Counted from the stretch's first letter, positions 40,186-51,639 are shown. The stretch: 64,000 nt of DNA from Tetraselmis striata (GCA_006384855.1 VCJN01001349.1:1-64000); one strand, 5' to 3'. Numbers and translations: made by a program. Notes: a model not told the origin generated them from the letters alone.

Positions 40186-41712
40186 CTACACCTCGGCAAC
40201 CTGCTTCTTCGCATTCTTGCGGCGTTCGTTGTGGCGCTTCAGCTCTGCCTTGCAGCTCCGTCTCCCTGCGTCGAATTCCTCGACGGGGTGAACCCATGAG
40301 CACAGCTGGCAGTACTTCACCTTGCGATCATTCTTCACGCAGAATTCGGCGTTCCTGCAAGTGTCGCAAACCTTTCTGTTGCGCATGTAGCGTTTCATGT
40401 GCGCGGCATCGGTCTTGCGGTGACAGATATAGCATATGAAGACGGAGTCGTCGGCTGCCCCCACGTCCTTGGAGGGCCGGAGCTGGCTGGCTCGCTTTGG
40501 CTTGCTAGCCTTGGCACGGGTGACCTTTGCATTCGGGTAGCCTTCTACGTGGGTGCTCGAGGAAAGCTCCTCCTCCGAGATCTTCTCTGGCTTTGGCGGA
40601 GCCGACCCGCCAAAATACTTCTCAGCAAACGACGGGCTCAGAGCTTCCTCCAGGTCAGAGAATGCCGCAGCCTTCCCGACAAGGTGGCGCCTGAGGTTGA
40701 GCATGTCTGGGTTGCCCTGGAGGCTGCGGACGCCAGTGCGCTGCAGGGCAGTATCGACGTCCTCCCGCCCGCCGTGGCTAGCAGCCCACCTCCCGGCAGC
40801 GGGCCACTCGGACTGCGAAAACCCATGCTCGCCGTGCTCGTCGTGCATACCGGCATTCTGCGCATACTGTCCCCACCACAGCTGAAGGAGTGGGTTGGTT
40901 CCTGTGATCCCTGTAGTGTCGGATCGGCGAGAGTCAGCCGCGCTCCGAGAGCTCGGCCGGGCGTATTCGGGAACGGCGTCTTGCTGCTGATAACGGCTCC
41001 TCGGACCGCGCTGAGGGTCAAAGTGGTGGAGATACGCGCTGTGCTCGGGTGGCGCCTTGCCACTGCTGGCTTCCGGATTGCCACAGACATACAACCCACG
41101 GATTTCCGGGGCGTTTTCAAGCTGCGAGAAATCAGTCGGCTGGCCACGCAGGAACTCGGAGAATTCGTGTTGCCAGTCGGAGCCGTGCTGGTAAACGTTT
41201 GGAGGGGGGAAGCAGGAGAACGGCGGAACCTCCGCCACGGCGGCGCGTTCGAGGTTGTGCGCCGCCAGTATCGAGTGCCTGCGCTGGTTGTAATATTGCT
41301 GTCGCGTCTGGAAATCGTCCCACCCCCGTTCCTGGGCGGGGACAGGATCGAACCGGCCCTGGCGCAGCAGCGCGCTGGCTTCCTGGACGATGGCCGCGGA
41401 GGCTGGCGCGAAGGCGGCGAGTGGTCCCGAGTTGCGCCGGACCTGCGCGACACCAGCGCTTCTCGCCGATGGGTGGAAACGTCGCCTCTCCATCGCGGTC
41501 CAAGTCTCGGGGGGCGTTTGCCGGTATGTGGCAGGTTGAACTTGCATGCTTACGCCCGGAGAACAGGCGGTGCCTGGGCCCGCAGCCAGGCTTGAGTAGT
41601 TGTCGGTAGACATGCTGACTGCCGACTGGAGAGCCGTGCTGCTCCCGCTCTCGTTGCTGGCGTACGCGTGCCCTGGCCCACAAGGAGAAGCGAAGACCAC
41701 GACCTGCGGCAT
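40186..41712 (-). CDS. SBP-box transcription factor
   Basis: An uninterrupted minus-strand ORF; the ATG at 41712 gives 508 residues (an in-frame ATG at 41613 is an alternative). Residues about 425-500 form an SBP-type DNA-binding domain. The second finger is a perfect CX2CX3HX11C (YCQLCSWVHPVEEFDAGRRSC), followed by the basic RHNERRKNAKK that serves as nuclear-localisation signal in the family. The first finger is a variant (CYIC ... KVCDTC) instead of CX4C...CX2H. SBP proteins bind GTAC-core promoter motifs and are restricted to green plants and algae. The N-terminal 400 residues are Gln/Ser/Pro/Ala-rich and disordered, as in activation regions. No intron is needed, but introns in the N-terminal part cannot be excluded. 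This is the clearest host gene in the window. Confidence 0.85.
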   Translation of the reverse strand: MPQVVVFASPCGPGHAYASNESGSSTALQSAVSMSTDNYSSLAAGPGTACSPGVSMQVQPATYRQTPPETWTAMERRRFHPSARSAGVAQVRRNSGPLAAFAPASAAIVQEASALLRQGRFDPVPAQERGWDDFQTRQQYYNQRRHSILAAHNLERAAVAEVPPFSCFPPPNVYQHGSDWQHEFSEFLRGQPTDFSQLENAPEIRGLYVCGNPEASSGKAPPEHSAYLHHFDPQRGPRSRYQQQDAVPEYARPSSRSAADSRRSDTTGITGTNPLLQLWWGQYAQNAGMHDEHGEHGFSQSEWPAAGRWAASHGGREDVDTALQRTGVRSLQGNPDMLNLRRHLVGKAAAFSDLEEALSPSFAEKYFGGSAPPKPEKISEEELSSSTHVEGYPNAKVTRAKASKPKRASQLRPSKDVGAADDSVFICYICHRKTDAAHMKRYMRNRKVCDTCRNAEFCVKNDRKVKYCQLCSWVHPVEEFDAGRRSCKAELKRHNERRKNAKKQVAEV

Positions 41713-42360
41713 TGATTGCGCAGGTATGAGGACGACGCCCGCCTGGCTACCTTTGCCAGATAGAGAGCCGAGCGGCACTCGTCGCCGGCGGTGGTATGCA
41801 CCCCGCACCTCACCCGCTCAACAGGGCGCGCGATATAATGTTTATTTATGTGCCAGAGGTAGATACAAGCAGCATGAGATTTAGACTACGCAGCAAATTA
41901 ATACTGACCAATGTTTCGCGCAAGTGACCATACTTGCCACGCAGAGCACGTCGGCAGGGAAAGATCGAGCTGATATAGCTTGGGAGAGCAGGGAGTATAC
42001 TTGGATACTTCGATGTCGCTGCTACGGTGATGGCTGCTGTTGGAGGTATGTTTTTCGCCCGGATGAGGTCCACACTTCCAAATAAGCTCGCTCTCCGGAC
42101 GGTGTCGCCGAGACTGTTCTGAACGTGTTTATGGGTTTCTCAATGACTTGTGGAAACGTGTCGCTGAAGGTTCGAGCGGCGATATGATAGATGACTACCG
42201 GTAAGGATTACCTGTACCTGGGTATCACCGGTTGCTGTCCCGGAGCTTATTTGTATACGGGTACTCTTTTCGTCGCTAAAAGTATTCGCTGTAGTCGCTG
42301 TACCAATAAAAGTAGCAGTCGCTGTACCAATAGCGACAAGAAATCCAGTATCGCGTTATA
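41713..42360 (-). other. Upstream region of the SBP gene
   Basis: Holds the presumed promoter of the minus-strand SBP gene; I see no convincing TATA box. Near 42280-42340 short phrases AAAAGTA and CGCTGTACCAATA are doubled. It ends at TAAATAGCGACTA (42361-42373), the target duplication of the next retrotransposon. Confidence 0.4.
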
Positions 42361-42373
42361 TAAATAGCGACTA

Positions 42374-44214
42374 CTTATATAGCGCCGCCGCATTTTCAAC
42401 GCTTGCCGGCATATGGGGTGTTAGCCCCGACCTCTTGGATACGCCCTCCATGCGCACGCAGCTGTCCCTCCCGGTCCAATTTGGGGGCCTCGGCATCGGC
42501 GATAATGTGGTTATAGCAGATGCCTCCCACATCGGCGCTGCCGCCCTCGTGGTTGGCCAAGCTGTGACTTTCCTCCGTGCTCAACACGCCACCCTGAGCG
42601 ACGCCGGGGCGTTCTTTTCCGACCCGTCCGGCGTATCCAGCCCTCATAGCCTCTACCTTGTTGGGGCGTCCTCGATCCACCAGGCTATGGCCACCCCAAC
42701 GTTGGAGCTCGATGCCGGCGCCAACGCGTCGGCACCGATGTGGGCTGTCGAGCTTCGCGCCGCCCATACCCGTGTCGTTGAGGAGTGTGGAGACGCGGTA
42801 CTCGAAGATCTAGCGGGGCCGTTGGCCTCTGCCCTAAAGCTGCTCCCCTCCAAGCGCTCCCACGTTGCCCGTGCCGGCTGCTCGGCCGCCGGGGCCGAGC
42901 CGGCGTCTGCAATGCGCTCGGCAGCCGACCTCCGAGCTATCCCGCATTACTCGGACTTCCCCTTGCACTCCATGCGGAAAGTACAGGAAACCCTGAGCCA
43001 CCGCATTCACACGGTCCGTTTCGCAAGGCTCGTTGCGCGTATGCCTACAAGTGGCCCTGACAACAACCGCTTCCGAGGCCGCCTCTTACGCGCTGCGACA
43101 GCGTTCCTGGTGACTGATCCTCCAAGCGAGGGTCGCCTTGGTGAAGTCCGTGAGCGTTCCCCTGAGTACTACGATTCCATGTTCCGTGTTGCCGCTTGCC
43201 GCCCATTTGGCCTTCCGGCGGCTCCTGTCCTCTCCCTTGGCGAGCCATGCCCTTGTGCTTCTTGCTCCTTCTCGGTACAAGGTATGCTGGCCCGTTTTGA
43301 GGACGCTGGCGTGGAGTTCACTCCTTCAACTTGGGCGGTCGCATACGCTGATCACGTGGCACGTTGCTCTGGGGGTGTCTCCAATCACGCCGCACACGAG
43401 TGGGCCGCACATGGCCTTTCCGACATTTGCCACGACGTGAAGTCCGCGCTGGGCGTGGGTGTCCAGATCCTCACGGACCCGTCGGTGCTTGTTTCTCTCC
43501 CGAAGGGCAGCGACGGCCGGCCGGCCGATGTTGGGCTTTTCGGGTATGGCGGTATCCGCGGAAACACGGTTGCTATCGATACCACCATTGCCCCCATCCT
43601 CGGCGTGTCAAGCTCGGATTCAACGACTGCTTTGAGGGCTGCAGAGCGCCACAAAATCCAGAAGTATGACGAGGGTGTCCGAAACGCCGCCGGCATGCTT
43701 CGCTTTGTTCCTTTCGCCGTTTCCGAGTTTGGCTCGCTGGCCCCGCACGCCGAGGCTTTCTTGGTGGAGCTCGCGAAAGCTAGCCACACACACACTGGCC
43801 AAAAAATCGGCCACCTCTTGTCTGCGTGGCGCCGCCGTTTCTCCTTGCTCATCAACATGGCACATGCAGACAACGTTCTTGGCGGGGTCGCGTCCGCGCG
43901 TGCGGCACGTGATGGTACTCCTGCGCCTGCGTCGCGTCGCTCGTCGGCATGTGTTGCTATGACCCGGGTCATTGGCTGCAAGCGTCCTCGCCGCGGCTGA
44001 TAGCCTACCCCGGGGCGGGGGTCCCTTTGGTCCCTGGCAGCTAAGTGACTTCGTGGTTCCCTTGGCTCCTTCTTGGTTCTTGGCTCCCTGTCCTCCTGCT
44101 CGACCTTGGTTTCAGGCTTATGTCTCTCTTTTGTTGGCAACCTTTCACAGTTGAAGTTAGTTCTGTTTGTAGTGCGCTTTTGTGAAAGCCCTTATGTAAT
44201 AATAATAATAATGC
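42374..44214 (+). mobile_element. 5'-truncated R2-like non-LTR retrotransposon
   Basis: Perfect 13-bp target duplication TAAATAGCGACTA (42361-42373 and 44215-44227). The insert begins inside the ORF, so the RT is missing, and ends with TGTAATAATAATAATAATG. Its 3' UTR is shared with three further truncated copies (29342-29512 minus, 52623-53194 plus, 63288-63452 minus), each with its own TSD of 14-16 bp, so the family has been active repeatedly here. Confidence 0.93.
42383..44000 (+). CDS. C-terminal part of R2-like retrotransposon protein (zinc finger and endonuclease)
   Basis: Open frame from the truncation point to TGA at 43998-44000. It starts in the RT C-terminal region (LPVQFGGLGIGDNVVIADAS, cf. 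the GGLGI block of R2-type elements). It continues through CPCASC ... HVARC (CCHC finger, about 43250-43370) to RPADVGLFGYGGI and NTVAIDTTIAPILG, which fit the RPD...D of the restriction-like endonuclease, followed by ERHKIQKYDEGVRN, fitting its downstream K...Y. The last 30 residues are basic. No frame break, but without RT it is a dead-on-arrival copy. The same C-terminus, partly deleted, is in the 52.6-kb copy. Confidence 0.82.
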
Positions 44215-44227
44215 TAAATAGCGACTA

Positions 44228-45294
44228 ATCACATGTGCTCGTGCCCACTCTGCGTCTTCTCATGTTACTGCTTCCACCCCGCAGTCGATGTAGAGGACCT
44301 TTCTGATTGCCTTTTATTTTGGTGATTTCCGATATCGCCTTCTGCTGCTGGCTCATGTAATTTTAATCACATGGGCTGTACCAGTATAAAGGTAGCTGCG
44401 CATAAACGCGATTATTGGTCATATTGGTAATATAGAGGTTTGATTACACCGGGCTATTCTGTCACCGGTACTGGTAACGTTAAGATTCTAGTTTGAATGC
44501 TAGCTACCGGATATACCTGTACTCGCAGTACGCGTACCACTTGGACTTCCCTATGTCCAGCGGCGCTAGCGAATAATGCATGCGACAGCCCTGCTACATG
44601 ACGCACCCGCACGAGGGGAGTGCACCTTCTGCCTTTGCGCCAGCTGACCAGCGCCAGCTGATCACCCCAATAATAATCCTTATTCTGCATCATTTCATTT
44701 TCGGCCGTAAGCGTAGTCGCGAATATTCAATTACAAACTGAAGCTGCCCTGGGACTAATTGCGAACGGGTGCATCAAAAGTATCCAACGGCCCCTGTTTC
44801 AGCCTCCGTGAGGGCATCAACCATGATGCCAATGGGGGGAATCCCAGCCGTTAGATCATATCTAAGCTGCCTGGAGCCCTTGGGTTGTGTTGGTCTGCGT
44901 GCGATGGGCTATGGTCATGTTAATCAAAGTCTCTTCATGTTGTTAGCAAGATCGCCAGTGTCTCATTCTACATTCCGACTACCACAACCCACCCCAAACT
45001 GCCACATTACCTCAGGACACCAACTGTGCCCCACCAAGTGTACCTTTAGGTCACCTTTGTAGATTGCAAGCGGCGCTGGCGCGTCTGTGTCGCGGTCGTG
45101 GCGATGACAATTGCGCGCCCAAGGTGAGCGATGCGCGCATATTTCAAACGCCGGCACCAACCCACTACTCCACCCTGCCTTTTAGTTGAACTCTAGCGCA
45201 GGCACTACGTCTCCAATAAGTCACAAATCCGCCTCATTCTCGTTACACGTCGTCGATTTGCTTCTATGACTGCGGCACGTGCTGATTTGTCACC
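44228..45294. other. No gene recognised
   Basis: Contains the 29-bp phrase ending GGCTCATGTAA near 44335-44362 that also occurs at about 29816. Otherwise unremarkable AT/GC-balanced sequence. Confidence 0.4.
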
Positions 45295-48250
45295 GTGTGT
45301 TGCAGAGGTAGACGAGTTCCGCTGGCTCCGATCATCACAGTGGCCACCAACGATGCCGATGAACCAGTCGCCGCCCTCACTCCACTGGAGGACCGGTGCT
45401 CCAACCGACGTGCTTGCCAAGGGCCCCTCCCGTTTCACAGCCTCTCGCACCCGGAACGTAAGAACTTATGTGATCGTGCTGCGGAGGTGGCGGCGATGCG
45501 GCCGGAGCTATTGTACCTTGCGGCGGCCGGGGTGGTCGCCGCGCAGTTCAATGTCCGCATCGACGACTGCGACCGAAAGGCCATCAAAAACGCCGTCTCC
45601 CGCCGGGCTGCCGCTGCGAAGCAACTCGCCATCTTCAAAAAAAGGATGGAAGCCTACGTTCGACCTTCCCTCTTGCCTCAAGGTCAAGAGAACGTGCTCC
45701 CTTATTCTTCGACGGTCACCGTGCCTGAAGCTCCCAGTTCACGTTCACGTTCGGGGCGTCAACCGGAGCAAGTCGGGGCGGAAGAAGATGGACACCATCT
45801 CGGCAGCCGCTGACGCCACCACCAAGAGCTTCAAGGGGCCAGCTCCCATCAAGAGTATCAGTATCTCCTCAAGGAAGCCTGCAAGGTTGCGACGGGCAAC
45901 AAGCTTCAAAACGGCGTGTGGTATCAGACCGCTGGCAAGTCGATGCGAGCCGACCTGCACGACAAGGGCATCTCCACCGGCATGCGCACCTGGACCGGTC
46001 ACATCAAGAGAGCCATCGCGAATGACGACGTTCCACTCACTCCACAGAAGACATGAGGCATATTTGTGCATCGAGTCTTGAGGACCGCATTGCCACTGTC
46101 GTGAGGTGGTTCCGGGATCGGAAGCACTCCGTGTTTCCTGACGATGTTGAGGATTGGGCTAATCGAGAGATTGCTGGCACCATCTACGCTGACAACTTTC
46201 CTGATGGCAAGGTTACCGAGGGATGGTACCGCGGCTTCCTTCGCCGTCAAGGCATGCTCAATGGACACTAGAGACCCCTGGAGATGGCTCGACACGAGGG
46301 GCTGACGGAGCAAACCTGGTTGACTACTGGCTGAGATAGCCAAGGGCGTGCCTCGGAAGGCTGGTGTGGCAAGGGTCAATCCTGATTTCCAGCCCGATGT
46401 ACCATACAGTCAGGAACTCCTTATCACTCACCCTGAGCGCATCACCGGCTTCGATGAGACGAAGCTAGAGCTGAACTGCACCAAGGGCGGCAAGGGAAAG
46501 GGAGACATGATCGTTCGTGCCTCTCATGCAGATGATGGTGAAGGTGTTGTGCCGAAGACCACATCATGTGCGAGTGCAGCTTGTGGCCGCCGTGGAGATG
46601 GCAAGGCACTACCCCCCATGATTGTGTTCTCCTCTGGGGAGACATGGGACCCTGAGTGGTCCCCCCACATTGTGTCTGATGACCTGAAGGACAAGGATGG
46701 GAATCCTCTGCCATGGCGCTACCAATGCAATGACAAGGGATCGATGACTGAAGATTTCTGCGTCGCCTACATGCGAGACATTCTGTGGCCTGCCTTGGGA
46801 TGCCCACCACCACGTGACACCCACCCTGGCCAGCAAGGTGTTGTGATATGTGATGGTGTTGGTGTGCATGTTGGCATCTCTGTGTCGGAAGAGGCTATCA
46901 AGAGGGGGATCGAGATCAAGCTGCGGGTGCCAAACCTCAGCTCCAAGCTTCAGGGGGAGGACGTGATAAGCTTCCTCGTGCTGAAGGTATGTTGCAGTGT
47001 GCTTCCCATGTGCCCAAATGCATGCTATTATGCTATAATGTGCAATGCTATTGCATGCTGCCAATGTGTTTGCATGCAATGGGGCTGAGACAGTGCGTTG
47101 CAAATTTTATTTGTTACACAGAGTGAGTGGAGGCCAGCCAAGCTAGCCAAGTTCACTGAGCTGAACCGTGGCAGGCGGGAGGCAAGCCGCAAGATGCTGA
47201 CGCTAGGCTTTCAGCACCTGGTGTCTCTATTCTTTCCCTGCTGGAAGAATGCCTTCAGTGAGGAACGCAACATGAAGGGATGGGACCTAGAGGAATGCGT
47301 GGCATTCACCAAGTATCAGCTCTGGAAGTTCAGAGGCAAGCAAGGAACATCGTGGACAACACGCACCTCCAGCGGCAACCCGTCCTCGCGCGCGTCCCAA
47401 GTTTCCACGCGTGCTCCTGAATTGTCTACGGAGCAGCAGCAAACTTCATCAACACCCCCCTGATGTCAATCCCCTGAAGCTGCCAACTGATGTCAAGGAT
47501 GTGGTGGAGGCTGCCAAGACTGACATCGTGCCCCTGTCACGCGCTCTGCACGCTGACTTCGATGTTGGCGCTGAGCACGCACATGCTGCGAGCGACCAAC
47601 CGCAAGCACCAGCTGGGACAGACAGCGCCTCCCTGCAGTCTTTGTTGGCAGACAACCTGAAGCTCAGAGAGTGGGTCAAGGTGATGAGTGGTTACCTGGG
47701 AGCTGCATCAAGGGATGAGCAAGCAGACGCAACCCGTCAAGGAGGCCGCGTATCAGCGAAGGATATGTGGAACCAAGTTGGGAGTGCAGCTGGTGATGCA
47801 TCCATCGCCAACGCCCGTGCCAGAGCTGATGAGAGGAAGAGGAAGGCTGATTCAGCTTTCGCAAACAAGCAAGCAGCTGCGAGCAAGAGGCGGGAGACAA
47901 CAGCAAAGTCATGTGCAAACGGGGTGGAGCTGCTGAAGCGGATATGGCTGAGTGGCCCTGACTTCATAATTAAGCTGAAGGCCGCCGGGCTGCGCGACCT
48001 CATCCAAGCCTCCAACCCCAACATCAAAGAGCAAGCTGCAAAAAAGGCTGCACCTGCAAAGGAAAGGCTTGCATCCCTGGAAGCTGTCAAACTGCAGCTG
48101 CAATGTTTCCCACTAGGTACCCCACAACAAACATTTGCATTGCAATCACTTTCTGAGCTGACAAGTATGTCCATGATCTTGGCCAACAATAGCGTTACCA
48201 TCAGCGACGTGCCTGCCGTTGCACCCCATGCTGCATCTACGCCAATATAG
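45295..48250 (+). pseudogene. pogo/Tigger-like DDE transposase, decayed
   Basis: Plus-strand blocks in transposase order: an N-terminal region (45484-45813 and 45838-46053, ending ISTGMRTWTGHIKRA), a CENP-B-type HTH (46053-46271, WANREIAGTIYADN then VTEGWYRGFLRRQG) and a DDE_1 core (46348-46986). Core: ITGFDETKLELN (first Asp), VVICDGVGVHVG (second Asp), VPNLSSKLQGEDVISFLVLK (third Asp where pogo has LQPLDV). A phase-0 intron fits at 46987-47121 (GTATGT...ACACAG). The tail is SEWRPAKLAKFTELNRGRRE, then a Lys/Ala-rich end (47411-48250). Frame changes near 45813, 46054, 46272 and in a C-run at 47455 make it inactive. I found no TIRs. Confidence 0.8.
46987..47121 (+). other. Probable intron in the pogo-like transposase
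   Basis: CTGAAG|GTATGT at 46986/46987 and TTACACAG|AGTGAG at 47121/47122 give a 135-bp phase-0 intron that joins two frames both containing expected transposase sequence. Confidence 0.7.
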
Positions 48251-48369
48251 TTGTGTCACGCACGTTGTAACTGAGCTACCCCTCCGTCGCTCATTACTAT
48301 ATATTTGAAATTGCTGCCTCTTGTCCATCTGTCCTGTCCCTGCTGCATCACTGCGCGGCGTATCTCCTA

Positions 48370-48640
48370 CAATTGTATCAGATTTTAGAGCGAACATGCT
48401 GCTGCCCTGCTGCAGCTGTCTCATTTTTTGAGCGATCATGTTGCTGCCCTGCTGCACATGTATCACTTTATACAACGAGGATGCTGCTGCCCTTATGGAG
48501 TTATATCAGTTTATATTGCGATCATGATGTTGCCTTGCTGCAGCTGGATCCGTTTATAGAGCGACATGTTGCTGCCCCGCTGTATCTGTATCAGTTTTTA
48601 TAGAGCAAGCATGCTGCTGCCATGGTGCAGCTTTTCGATG
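48370..48640 (+). repeat. Minisatellite, about 50-57-bp units
   Basis: Degenerate units with the core ATGCTGCTGCCCTGCTGCA, separated by ATCA/TTT-rich linkers and GAGCGA, recur five to six times. The resulting frame is Cys/Ala/Tyr-rich and not considered coding. Confidence 0.8.
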
Positions 48641-49118
48641 GTTTGGCAAGATTTGATGATGTGGGAAGGGAAGGTGGATTACAATTGTTGCGAAACTCCT
48701 CCAGCAAGATCTCGGCCTCGCCACTCGCCAAATGCTCGGCGTTGTCGACATAATCCAGATGCCACTGCGTGAGCTCTGGGTGCCTACGGCGGGAGGCACC
48801 TCCTTGCGCGCTGACGTACCGAACGCGGGGCCTCCTCCGAGTAGTCGCAGCACGGGCAGGTCCCCGTCCGCGCTCGGCATTGAGAGCTTGACGCGCGCGA
48901 GGCTTGTCGCGCCGTTTCTTCACAAGCGCGACGGCGGCTATGCCCGCCAGAATGGCAGCCATCACACCGTGGCCATCGGCCAACGCGAGCTTGGAGTATA
49001 TGGGCATGTTGAGGCAGTTTGGGTTTCTCGAGCGGGTTGCTCTGGGATACGCACGGGGCGGTGATCGTCCAGTGCTGGTGGGGGAGAGCGGGCGAGATCT
49101 GAGCAGCCGCCCGTCCAC
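48591..49118 (-). CDS. Unrecognised basic ORF, possible first exon
   Basis: A 175-codon frame whose middle part begins ATG and reads MPIYSKLALADGHGVMAAIL then AGIAAVALVKKRRDKP, a possible membrane segment followed by a basic patch. Later comes HPELTQWHLDYVDNAEHLAS then EAEILLEEFRNNC, which has the look of the N-terminal region of algal transposase or tegument-like ORFs (acidic helix ahead of a catalytic part). The frame then runs into the minisatellite. Identity unknown; it may be a truncated gene. Confidence 0.35.
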   Translation of the reverse strand: MDGRLLRSRPLSPTSTGRSPPRAYPRATRSRNPNCLNMPIYSKLALADGHGVMAAILAGIAAVALVKKRRDKPRARQALNAERGRGPARAATTRRRPRVRYVSAQGGASRRRHPELTQWHLDYVDNAEHLASGEAEILLEEFRNNCNPPSLPTSSNLAKPSKSCTMAAACLLYKN

Positions 49119-50039
49119 CCGCGCCTTTTCTTTTCAAAACATTCAAAAACGAATCGCCGCCGACTCTGCGGTTGCGACGGATACTGGGATGTCACATTTT
49201 ACGGTGCCGGCCGCAACCGTAAACATGCCGAATTTGCGGTTCCTACGGGCATTTTGTTACCCGTACGAATATTTGCGACTACGGTTACGGCCGAAAATGA
49301 AATGCAGCCTTAATTAAGGGTGGTTTTATTTGCACCCAATGGGTGCAGTCTTATTTGCGCCCACGGCCAAGCTTTACAAATCGCCCTTCCGGCATAACTC
49401 AAATCTGTCCAAATTGGACAGCACACCTGCCCGCCGAGCATGACTATAACAGAGAAGCGCTGCACTAACTGTACTGGAAGTCGTACCGGAGTAGCCGCGG
49501 ACAATGCTCAGCATCTTCACTACTTAGTCGCCTCGCTCGCGATCTGCGTGCACGGGCGCGGACGGCAGGTTTTGCATAGCATTTGCGGGCGCCATGTTGG
49601 GGCAAGTCGCACGGTTGTGCCCGACATGGCCGCAGATCCCGCACTTTCGCCGGTCCTTGGCCTTGTTGTCCCGGCGGTTGCAGTCATGGACGTTAGATAC
49701 GGCTTGCTTCTTGGCTAGGAGCGCCCGATCCTCGGGAGGCGCCATCTCTAGTGCCCGGCGCTTGCAAATCTTCTCCTCCATATGCACCAGAAAAGGCGTC
49801 CAGCTCTTCAGCCTCCTCTTCGTGGACGTGGTCGAAATCTACACGGATGGGCGAGGTAACGGTGCGCGTTTGCCCCACAATTTGCCATAGACTTGCTTGG
49901 CGCGGCGTTGCTCGTTCACGGGGATGTCCACGGGGGGCGTTTAGGCCAGGGCAATTCACAGAGGTTGTCCTCCAGCCGGGAGACAGGGTCGGTAGGGGAA
50001 TGGTGACCTTGCTCGCGCGGTTGCCATAGCGAATGTCTA

Positions 50040-50235
50040 TTTTTCTGAGAAATAATTTTGGAAGAACTGAGAAATATTAATTGAGAAATATTTTTTGGTA
50101 TGAACTGAGAAATAATTTTGTAAGAACTGAGAAATATGAACTGAGAAATATTTTTTGGTATGAACTGAGAAATAATTTTGTAAGAAATCATTTTCTGAGA
50201 AATATTGTATCACTTACTGAGAAATACGCAAAAAT
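50040..50235 (+). repeat. AT-rich tandem repeats built on CTGAGAAATA
   Basis: GAACTGAGAAATAATTTTG and GAACTGAGAAATATTTTTTG alternate with about 30- and 60-bp periods. Similar motifs in both orientations lie at 50745-50895 (ATTTCTCAG and CTGAGAAAT), so the 0.7-kb interval between may be an inserted element with degenerate inverted ends. Confidence 0.7.
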
Positions 50236-50456
50236 GCATTTTCATGAAAAACTTTCCGCAAAACAATTAATTTATTTGGGGTTCTAGAACATGATTTCAG
50301 CGCGCGGGTAAGTTATGCAAGCCAAATAAGTAGTCGCTACTCGCTACATGCGCTCTTACTCCGGGGGTAGCGAGTAGCGACTGCTACCAGCCCGCGACCT
50401 CCGCCCGCCGCCCGCCGCCCGCCGCCCCACCGCCGCCCGGTTCCGCCCGCTTCTCC

Positions 50457-50479
50457 CCCCCCCCCCCCCCCCCCCCCCC
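50457..50479 (+). repeat. C homopolymer preceded by CCGCCCG repeats
   Basis: Follows several CGCCGCC(CG) units (50398-50440). One of about nine G/C homopolymers of roughly 20 in the window. Confidence 0.8.
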
Positions 50480-51639
50480 ACTAACCGCGGAACCCACAGA
50501 CGGGGAGGTCACTGCGTGACAAGGGCGGTTGGCGACACCTGTGTCGTGGAGAGATCGAGTAGGCGGGAACCCTGGCGCAGGCGATGGCGGCGGGTGTGTG
50601 CGCTGTGCCGACGCGCTGTGCCGGCCCGCGCGGGGAATGGCGACGCGAACAATATAATACGGCCTTATGTCCGCGCGCGCAGCCCAGGCGACTATGCGAA
50701 GTTTCGGGAAATATTTGCAAACTTTACATACAGCGTGTTAGGTAAAATAGTATATTTCTCAGATGATACATCCAGACCCGGACGCGCAGCGCCGTACTTG
50801 TAAGAACTGAGAAATAAATTTTAAATTTCTCGGAACAACGCCGCGAGTACGAGTACTGAGAAATAATTCAATATTTCTCAGTTCATACAGAAAATAATTA
50901 ATTGTGCCATAGCTCCACAGCTCGGCCTACTTGAGCTTGGTAGTGTGCCATCGGTCGTTGATCAGGTTTAGATGAAAGCCCACCCAGCTCACGAGGCGAT
51001 GCGCAACGAAGTAGTGCTTGCACGGAATGCCAGCGGTCGTCATCATCCCGCAAGTGCACCAATGGGACTCATAGATAGTGAAGGCGTCGTTGTCGGCTCC
51101 GCCTTCCACCGCCACGCACAGGCTCGAAGAAACAAGGTTTTTGCTGACCATGTGCATGTTTTTTTCTTTATTTGAAGGATCCTGCAATCTGACAGGTCGG
51201 ACCGGCGGCCTAGAAATGTTGCAACGCCGGCCCGACGAAAGGGGTCATTCTCAGCGAGCTCTGCATTGTTGAGATGCTCTGTGAAGCGGCGGAGGTCCAA
51301 CGTCTCTGTGTCGACATCGGGGGCAGCGGCCACAAGTGCTAGAGTGACCTCATCGTGCATGTCGTCATCTTCAGTTACGCTGCCGGGCTCAAAGCAGCCC
51401 CTCACAACGTAATTGCCGCTACTGCCCATCTCCTCGTGGCAGAGTTGAGTGGCGTATCCTAAGACACGCTTGCCCATAGTAGCAGAGATGTCACGGAACC
51501 ACTGTGTGCCAAGCTTGAGGGCGTCAACCCTTGAAGTCCCCGCTCGTATCTCCCTATTCTTCACCTTGATGAGCTTGTTGTTTTGGACCTTGGTAACTTG
51601 CTCGTAGGCCTCCTCAAATATAATAATCATTATTTGTCT

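Larger units (their letters stand above)
49524..51632 (-). pseudogene. Mutator-like (MULE) transposase C-terminal part, decayed
   Basis: Three minus-strand blocks. (1) 51190-51632: EAYEQVTKVQNNKLIKVKNR, then LGTQWFRDISATMGKRVLGY; helical region before the SWIM finger. (2) 50927-51187: SSSLCVAVEGGADNDAF, then WCTCGMMTTAGIPCKHYFVA, a SWIM finger (CXCX7-8CXH) diagnostic of MULE/FAR1 proteins. (3) 49524-49787: CGICGHVGHNRATC, the CCHC knuckle that usually ends MULE transposases. A frameshift lies near 51180, and about 0.9 kb with TGAGAAATA repeats separates blocks 2 and 3 (insertion or intron). The N-terminal DDE core is missing beyond 51640, where C-runs begin. Confidence 0.75.

Noticed and set aside
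40399..41595. 398-codon plus-strand ORF
   Set aside because: Antisense to the SBP-box gene, with no recognisable domain.
48373..48603. Cys-rich ORF MYQILERTCCCPAAAV...
   Set aside because: It is a translation of the minisatellite units and has no independent support.
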